From positions 620,001-684,000 of the forward strand of contig JAIXMN010000012.1 of the NCBI GenBank assembly GCA_025716815.1: DNA of 64,000 nucleotides. The letters are read 5' to 3'. Both the position numbers and the translations under genes were made by a program. Positions within the stretch are counted from its first letter, which is position 1; each line of letters starts with the position of its first letter. Under the pieces are notes generated by a model that was given only the letters and a program-made list of their open reading frames with translations, ran no database searches and had not been told where the DNA came from. This stretch comes from Dichotomocladium elegans (taxonomy: Eukaryota > Mucoromycota > Mucoromycetes > Mucorales > Lichtheimiaceae). Positions 58,149 through 64,000 of the stretch are shown here, one piece after another.

Positions 58149-60802
58149 TTATGGGTGTGTATGTCCGCCAAAGTAATGATATAGTCCTTTCGCATTATCA
58201 TCATCCTCATGTGACGCATGGGGCAGATGTAAGGGTATTGACGCATTGCTGTTGCTGTACGGAACAGATACAGCATAATCATTTGGTGTTGCAAAGGACG
58301 ATGAGCTGGACGTTGTCCATCGTCCAAAGGGGGCGGAGTGGTAGTAGTTCAGGGCAAATGCAGTGTCTAGCGGTCCATAGCTTGATGTTGTCTGCGAGAA
58401 AGCCATCATTTCATTGTTACTGCCTTCTGTAGAGCACAGACCAATATTCGAGGGAGTACAGAGAAAATCAGTCAGTCCCAGTGGTGCCTGGACCATTGGT
58501 TGCTGCTGCTGCTCTCCCAACGCATGCTGAAAATAAGGAGATGACACGTCCGGCGCGTCAGCCAATGGCTGCGTTGGTTTGGCTGTTGGCATCGGGCTTG
58601 GAGTTGGAGTTGGAGTTGGAGTTGAAGTTGCAGTTAGCCCATGCTTTTGATCGTGCTTCTCAGTCACGTCTTTCAAATCAAGGTTATCTACTTGCTGCTC
58701 TCTAAGCAGCTTTTCCACACGCTCGACGAAGGTAATCACCATCTTGTGCTGCCTCACAGGACATGAGCGGAGGACGTCTGCCACACGCTGGAGCTGGCGT
58801 TTGTATCGTTCGCAATCGCCCTCTTTGTGTGTCAGGAAAAAGTTATACAGCATCGCTGGGACCATTGGTCTTTCCAAAGAAAAGTGGCACCAGCGCTGGT
58901 TAAGCCGAGCAAAGCATTCGAGCAATTCCACAATGGTGTCTGCTGCCAGAAGACATCGCTTTTTGGCGAGTAACTCAATGGCCGAAGGCTGCTGCTGGCT
59001 ATCGCTCGATTTTGATGCGAAAAGGCTGTAGAGCTGACAGACCTGAAAATTGTACTCGGCATTGAGCTTGACGCACGCTTGCTCTCGAAACGATGATGAG
59101 CCCCAGTCACGCTTAATGTTGTCCTGACCTGGTGTATATTTGAATTCGGGTATCAGATGGTCGTACCAATCCTGGAGTCTCTTGTCGAGGGCTGATATAG
59201 ATGATAGCAATAGGTTGTCCTGTGTGGTCGTATAGATGATGTCACGGTATATACGTGTGATCCGAAACCGCTGGATAATAAATTCTACCCGCCAGCGCAC
59301 CTCATCCTTTTCGTGATCCATGACCGAAGGGAACGAGATCGTGATAATCTCTTCTGGTGGAAGCGAGAACGTCTTATCTGAATGGATTGTGCAGAGCGTC
59401 TCGAGAAAATAGATTGCCCAAAAAAATCTGCGGTTTCGCTCGCTTATCAGAGGGTCGGCGCCCGTGGGTTCCTGATACATTTTCATATCAAGGCACATCC
59501 GGACTGCTAGGCCCAAATAAATATATGCTTCAGATTCGGACGACGGCCTACCGACAGCGTAGATATACATCAGCAACAGGCTATGCATGGTATCGACGTC
59601 CGTCGATGTAAACCGTTCCTTGAGTAACTCCTTTGCCTCTGCGAAAAACGGTTCGCCAACCTTGTTCGGATTCTGGCCAGGGAAGAGATTGTGATGAACT
59701 GCAGCATGGCGCGCAGCCCAGCAGAACACTGAATTCATTAATAGGGGATCCAGTGTGCCATTTTTATAGCGACAGAGCACAGAATTGGCGGGGTCAGCGC
59801 ATGGGAGTATAAGCATGCATTGTGTATAGATATCTATCAAGGCATCGTGCATCTCCGTGGATACGACACCATGCAGTTCATTCTCCTGTTCATTCTGCGG
59901 TTCCCACGTGCTGTAGACCGGAAATATTTTCAATCTCGTTTTCCACAGTTCCTTGCTTCGGGCAATCGTTGTAGATGCCGCATCAAGAATCGACATTTTG
60001 CTCGATGATGACGCTTGTGACGAAACATCCGACTGGTGACTACAAGTACTTGAACCATTCTCAACATGTTCTTGATGTGACGATGAAGAAATACCGGTCA
60101 ACAGAATATCGTATAGGCCGTTCATGGAGATGACGTTGGTATCAATACGAAGACCATTCGGAGTGAGCGATAATGTCCATTGCGGGTCCGAAGAAGTGGG
60201 CGAGGACGAAGGAAAAGAAGAGGACGCAATCGTGCTGCTCGTTGTAGTTACTACGGTGTTTGTCGCTTCGGGATTTCGAGTTGTGCGGAATTCTTCAGCA
60301 ATATAGCGTGTGTTCGTCGAAACATCCTTCATGTCCGTCTCAATCGACTTGACGCGGCGTTGAAGCATGTCAACGGTTTCATTGAGTTTGACGAGATTGA
60401 ACAGATCAACTTGGGTCGACGAGCCATTATATGAGCAGGTTGCTGGAACAAATATTCAGAAATAATGCCACTGGATATTAGATATAAAGATACCTTTTGC
60501 TTGCTGACATCGTGAACATGAAGGATGAGTGAAGTCACACTTGACTAATAATGGAGATCAGCAGCTGTCCGATTTATCCGCTCGTGTAGCCAAGTGTTGT
60601 AGTATGTACATGCTTGTCTCTTTCTCTCTCTCTGTGTGTGTATGTGCGGAATTTACCTTTCTTTGATCTAGCAGAAAAGAGGATTAGGTAAATATAACGA
60701 TTGAATCTAACCGAGAATGGCTTACCTGCATCGCTCGCATGCCATTGTCATGCGAATCTTTTTAGACGCCGACGGCCCGGATCTTTGCTCAAGTTGAGAC
60801 AT
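58149..60802 (-). CDS. Zn2Cys6 transcription factor with fungal-specific regulatory domain
   Basis: Four exons: 60802-60726, 60667-60657 (11 nt), 60544-60494 and 60442-58149; 810 residues. The joined N-terminus gives CERCRSKKVKCDFTHPSCSR and CQQAKATC, a complete C-x2-C-x6-C-x6-C-x2-C-x6-C binuclear zinc cluster that no single frame shows. A coiled-coil linker follows (LNETVDMLQRRVKSIETDM). The fungal-specific middle domain runs through ALIDIYTQCMLILPCADPAN, YLGLAVRMCLDMKMYQEPTG and RNRRFFWAIYFLETLC. The C-terminus is low-complexity with TPTPTPTP. A nuclear DNA-binding regulator of the Gal4 class; target genes unknown. The start Met is the first in the zinc-cluster frame; earlier exons cannot be excluded. 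Confidence 0.92.
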
Positions 60803-63800
60803 GAGAGTCTTGCTGAACAGCTGTTCAAGTGAGCCCGAAGAAATAAACCGCTGTAGGGGAAGAGAAACTGATTTATACGTGAGAGAATGAGTTCTTGATC
60901 TCCGACAATCCGATGCTGAAGTATCACCAGCTGTGAAGGACCAGTATGGTGATTGGTTGCGGGAAACATCGAAGACGCATGGTGAGCAATATTGCTTAGC
61001 ATTCAGTAACAAAAATTTGTCGGATTGTGCATAGCAACAAAGAGTGTGAGCTGAGGAGACCATTGGGTGAGACATGATCTTATTTCCATACATGATTCTT
61101 TCGTTGCGCAAAGTAAGTCATGTGTAAAAAAAGACGGATACCCTTGTGTCCTAGACAGTGTTCCTTGTGAAATTATAACAGTCTCATGTCACAGCGCCAT
61201 TTGCGCTTTTTGCTGTCCGTTGTATGCTTTCGTTTTACTTTTAACTCATTATATAATACTCCCATGTTCACTAACAATTCCGAAAAGTGTGTGGGGATTT
61301 GCTCTAGCCGACTTCGTTGTTACTATAGCTAGTGTTTCGAATGTAGACTAAGTTAAAGGCGGATTCATACTAATATTAAAATCACTTTCGTCAACAGCAA
61401 CTTTAGAGACATGCATATCCGCCGCTGTCTGTCGAATTATCCATCAGAATCATTTTTAGAGCTTATCTTTAGAATCTCTTTCTCCAGGAAATAAAACTTA
61501 GGCCCCGTATGCAGCCACTCAAATGTCACAGTATTTGACCTGATATTGCGTTTTTTGGAATAATGATGATATCCAAAAATTTTGATATTTGAATGTTGGG
61601 GCGCCAAACGAAGCATTAGCCATTTAGCAAATCTCAAGTAGCTTTATTTCCGTTTTGAGAGGCATTCAATTCTTGCTTTTCTCAAGTCACGTGATGAATT
61701 TCTTTTTTGGGGGATGTTCATGTAGGAAAACTTCAAGCCTATCCAAGGATGTGCGATTGCTATTCTGCGCACGGTTGGACAGATTGTCCTGATGACGGCT
61801 GCATTGTACATGTCGACACTTACCAGATAATAGCCAAATATTTAAAGTTAATGCAACTGGTAGACTAGCGGTTTGCATTTGCTGTTTTGCATCCAGCAAT
61901 AGAGCAGGTTTCCCCAGCTGCATAGCCGATTCTTGACATTGAGCGGGGGATAGTTTGCTCCTTATAATAAGGGAATTATGTCTTCTGCGGCTTCTTCTTC
62001 GACCTGCAGCGGTTTTTTCGCAGACCGGTATTCCTGTTTTCTGACAAGAATGCAGCCAGATCTTCACCATCGAGAGCGCTTGGGGAGAGCGATTCTTAGA
62101 CTATGTCTGTAAAAACTTGACCAATAGAAGCTTTCAAATTCACCGTGCAATCCTGCGCATGCTTGGGCCAAGTTTGGGCTGATTGACTTTACGTTAACTC
62201 GGTCCACTTGATCATAATGGCTGAATTTCATCGTCGCTTTAGTGTAGTTAGGCGGAAGACAGTTCATAGTAACTGACAGTGTCAGATGTGGCCGTTATTA
62301 TACCATAGCAGTCTGCTTGCATGATGGTTGGATGTATGCCTGTCTAAGAAAAACAGTGGGGAATGGTAAAGTGACCAATAAGTTCACGAAAGTACAAGTG
62401 TTACATTGGTAACCAGTATGTATTACTAGTTACATAATTTGTCGTAGCAGGCGCTGTGGATGAAAATCGATAGCAGTGTTCAGCGTAGCTACAACCGTTG
62501 GAATAACGGACAAGTATCGCAAATGTAGTGGGGAGACATTATAATCCTATCCGATGTTCAGATGCATGTGTTTACTACCAGGGCTGATAAGCATACGGAG
62601 ATTGGAGATTCACATCCGTATTTAAAACATCAGTAATAGTTGAGACTGATTGGTCCATCCACGAGATGTCCGGTAACAAGACGTACATCTACTACTATAA
62701 AATAATTTGCTAGATGCGTGGGTATATTTATACATGTACTGGTGCACATCTATACGTTGGAATCTTTGGGTTCAAGCGAGCAGGCTAGTGGTAGCAATGC
62801 TCCTTGTCAAGACGATAAAGATGATTGACGCCCAATGAAAGGTGCTGAAGCGTAGCACCCTACCCTGTGCAAGTCGAAATGCATCTTAATCCAGTAAGAT
62901 CTACACCCCTTCCTGGGGCACACTGTCTTCATCATAGTTAAATCGACAAATATGCGAAGTACTGACATAGAAACAAACTTTTTGGTTCGCATTGGTGTAA
63001 ATACTGGTCATGCGACTCTTAGTCGGTTGTCAACATGGTTTGTACCTTTTATTTATTAGCAGCTGTCAATAGACGGTTTTCGATTTATGCACACCTGCTA
63101 TAGAATATCCAATTATTGCTATTAGCCTGTTACTGTGGTGAAAAACATGCAGGCTGTGCCGAAAGTGGTTTATGAAGATCGTATTGTTGAAATAGACAGT
63201 AAAGTGGATTCCGTATGCACGGCGTTTTTGAAGTCTCCACTTCAATTTTGAAAACGTTGTAATATCTGGGCGACATAGAGTGATTTGAAATAGGGCAAAA
63301 AGTTTTTCTTTCAGTGCCGATGGTCGTGGTTCTTAATGTCTGACAGAGAATGCTGTGAAAAGATGAGGAGGGCAAAGGGAAAAAAAGGCGAAAGTGGAGT
63401 GGGAGGTTGATGTTGGAAAAGCTGTGGGACAGACGACTGCATTACTGTTAAGAAATCAATAAATAATATGCGATTGAGATGCACAACGGGTAGTCTGCTA
63501 AGGTTAAATACTGCAGTGGATGATAGGAGAAGCTGAGAGCCTGTTTAGAATAGAAGATGCGCTTGTTATTGGGCGTAATGAAAGTCGAGATGCAATACGG
63601 TTTTAAAGCCGATACGCACTGGATCGCGGGAACGGGTTGTCAGGTATTTCCGGATTAGCAACGCTTAATGAATTTAAAGCCATGCACACGTTGAGAAGTT
63701 CCAAGAAATATTCAGCCGAGCAACGCGGGATTTTTTGTTTTACGGAATCGATCTTTATTACCGCTAAAGAATGGGTACATCGCCATCCATTCTTGCGAAT

Positions 63801-64000
63801 GAATTCCCGAAATGTCATGTGGGCTGATATCACCGCCTGTCCATTTACTTTCCCTTCGTCGACATGGATATAATCCACTCCGATTGTTAAAAGTCCTTTT
63901 CTCCCAGTCCTTCATTACTGGATTATTGCTAATCCCCATGCGAGTCAACCCAGATACAATCTCATGTGACTTATGAAGAACGGAATTTCATACATCCCCC
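60803..64000. other. Intergenic to window end, no gene recognised
   Basis: 3.2 kb, AT-rich. The longest plausible frame is 63878-63603 on the minus strand (91 codons, no family recognised), possibly a gene fragment or exon. No RNA gene, LTR ends or inverted repeats were found. Confidence 0.45.

Noticed and set aside
63603..63878. 91-codon minus-strand frame
   Set aside because: No recognisable family, no intact splice or start context; left as part of the intergenic entry.

Overview
The window looks like nuclear DNA of an early-diverging filamentous fungus, most likely Mucoromycota/Mucorales. The evidence is short GT-AG introns of about 50-90 nt, intronless and divergently paired core histone genes, a cofilin gene whose first coding exon is only ATG, and Fanzor (eukaryotic TnpB) genes next to Tc1/mariner-like, Ty3 and Helitron elements. 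The species call is inference. All gene models were read by eye from reading frame, splice signals and family motifs.

Left half (1-31 kb) is accessory and transposon-rich. It opens with the 3' part of an MFS anion:cation symporter. Next comes a nearly complete but broken Fanzor gene (3847-6035), followed by a structured non-coding segment (6060-6283) that recurs at 29.1-29.3 kb without a Fanzor gene. Then follow a decayed LINE endonuclease and an intact Ty3 chromovirus (10128-16025: identical-looking 586-bp LTRs, 5-bp target duplication, gag/pol in -1 frame with a GGGAAAA slip site). A tRNA-Thr(AGT) at 16644 is followed at once by a pile-up of Ty3-type LTRs (16751-26008). All start TGTCG, end CGACA or GACA, and have 4-bp target duplications. 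One full element is nested in the LTR of another, and neighbouring insertions share the same 4-bp duplication. Beyond them lie a DD34E Tc1/mariner pseudogene, a second truncated Fanzor (minus strand), a small MITE and the orphan copy of the structured segment.

Right half (31-61 kb) is a conserved gene block: an alpha-arrestin; histones H3/H4 and H2A/H2B as two divergent pairs; ESCRT-II Vps25; an Sds3-like histone-deacetylase subunit; cofilin; metaxin/Tom37; phosphatidylinositol transfer protein; a Gti1/Pac2 (WOPR) regulator; and a Zn2Cys6 regulator. A 6.06-kb Helitron with TC...CTAG ends and an open Rep-helicase gene sits inside an intron of the Sds3-like gene, and the splice frame across it is intact. 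Several genes use tiny exons (8 nt in PITP, 11 nt in the Zn2Cys6 gene), and the metaxin gene needs a GC-AG intron.

The most interesting system is the Fanzor locus with its candidate guide RNA. The two copies of the 3' segment share a 57-nt identical block, and a hairpin whose stem differs in both copies while all pairs and the UUAUCG loop are kept.
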